From: Evansella sp. LMS18
GTDB lineage: Bacteria; Bacillota; Bacilli; Bacillales; Salisediminibacteriaceae
DNA length: 64,000 nt
Reading direction: 5' to 3'
NCBI RefSeq assembly: GCF_024362785.1
Contig: NZ_CP093301.1
Location: forward strand, 4,340,001 to 4,404,000
Position 1 is the stretch's first letter; each line of letters opens with the position of its first letter. The position numbers were made by a program, and so were the translations under genes. The notes under the pieces were generated by a model, which saw only the letters and a list, made by a program, of their open reading frames with translations, was not told the DNA's origin and made no database searches. Shown piece after piece: positions 63,483 to 64,000 of the stretch.

Positions 63483-63512
63483 AAAAAGGGAACTCAGCTG
63501 AGTTCCCTTTTT
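63483..63512. terminator. Bidirectional terminator
   Basis: A perfect palindrome with AAAAAGGGAAC/GTTCCCTTTTT arms lies between convergent genes. It contains the stop codon of the minus-strand tetR. Confidence 0.88.
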
Positions 63513-64000
63513 AATAGCCATTGAAGTACTTTTTTGCCCTCATCAGAAGTCATTTCTTCCTCAGCGATACTCTTAAGTATGGACTGCCATGAGGAGTAAA
63601 TGATTACTTGTACAGGTAAATGACTGTTTTTACTTATTTCATCTACGAAATGTTTCACTTTGTTCTCTTTGTATTCTGTGACATCTTCGCTCAAAACTTT
63701 GCAAAGTTTAGATTTTACTACAAAGTCCAAAGCGGTTATCAGTGCAGCCTCCAGCTTTTTATTCGGCTGGTCAAACAAAGACGCGGCCCCCTCCATTCTG
63801 TCAAAGATTCTTTGCTCCAAATCTTTTCTGATGACTTCATAAAGTTTAGATTTTGAGCCAAAGTGGTGATAGACTGCACCAGTAGTGGTGTCGGCTTTCT
63901 TAGCCAATTCCGAGATGTTAACTCCGTTAAACCCCTTAAGACTGAACTCTTCCATTGCCACATTAATCAACTTTTCCTTAACAGTTCCTGGTATTGGTAT
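63494..64000 (-). CDS. TetR/AcrR family regulator, 5' end outside window
   Basis: The frame is open to the window edge, so the N-terminus is incomplete. The visible HTH reads 'LINVAMEEFSLKGFNGVNISELAKKADTTTGAVYHHFGSKSKLYEVI'. A C-terminal ligand-binding domain of about 110 residues follows, with no recognisable effector. Its stop codon lies within the shared terminator palindrome. The regulated gene is probably outside the window. Confidence 0.85.
   Translation of the reverse strand: MPIPGTVKEKLINVAMEEFSLKGFNGVNISELAKKADTTTGAVYHHFGSKSKLYEVIRKDLEQRIFDRMEGAASLFDQPNKKLEAALITALDFVVKSKLCKVLSEDVTEYKENKVKHFVDEISKNSHLPVQVIIYSSWQSILKSIAEEEMTSDEGKKVLQWLLKRELS

Overview
The window looks like chromosome of a low-to-mid G+C, spore-forming Bacillaceae, probably an alkaliphile-type Bacillus relative. 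Signs are a Savinase-size subtilisin, a YjcZ-type small sporulation protein, strong AGGAGG ribosome sites with many TTG/GTG starts, lutABC, SalA, and a PlcR-type regulator. No rRNA, tRNA, transposase, phage module or CRISPR array was seen. The species cannot be fixed from this sequence alone.

Layout. 0-16 kb: stress and housekeeping genes (two DUF2382 proteins, a fumarase/aspartase-family lyase, DUF3231, SRPBCC proteins, an ABC exporter, an AraC-GyrI regulator, a methyltransferase, an aldo/keto reductase, salA). 16-24.6 kb: a formate dehydrogenase locus, with tatA and a cytochrome b-like membrane protein on one side, then fdhD, a Tat-exported molybdoenzyme, its Fe-S and NrfD-type subunits, fdhE and mobA. 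The catalytic gene is one 1048-residue reading frame with an in-frame UGA at codon 190, followed by an E. coli-like SECIS hairpin, so it is read here as a selenoprotein and not as a frameshifted gene.

24.7-30.5 kb: small enzymes, then a secreted alkaline subtilisin, a PlcR-like HTH/TPR regulator, and a divergent 38-residue secreted peptide gene. An identical 16-bp palindrome lies between regulator and peptide and again upstream of the protease, suggesting a peptide quorum-sensing circuit controlling the protease. 30.5-38.4 kb: a sigma-54 activator, three copies of a 16-bp palindromic enhancer site, a -24/-12 promoter, and an operon of amidase, M20 hydrolase, two uncharacterised membrane proteins and an N-carbamoyl amino acid hydrolase-like enzyme.

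38.6-43.4 kb: VOC, DinB and GyrI-like ligand-binding proteins and a sigma factor paired with a BtrH/GyrI-like protein. 43.6-50 kb: a diguanylate cyclase, DUF2975/YozG pair, lutABC and a macrolide phosphotransferase-like gene. 50-51.5 kb: a guanidine-I (ykkC) riboswitch with terminator before an EamA transporter, next to a broken arginase-family gene. 51.8-64 kb: lipid/hydrolase genes, small membrane and sporulation proteins, a TetR-ABC exporter operon with two palindromic operators, an esterase, a HAD phosphatase and a TetR gene cut by the window edge.

Several families of dispersed non-coding repeats lie between genes. The most striking is a degenerate ~21-bp repeat in four arrays. In three of them the CG cores are spaced 21-21-21-19 bp, giving an 82-bp super-period that cannot keep a reading frame; the fourth has a similar 21-21-21-20 rhythm. 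Others are a ~205-bp multi-hairpin element (3 copies), a short hairpin family with core GGTGCCTGTCACC (6 copies), and a GGGACAG...CTGTCCC hairpin family (5 copies).
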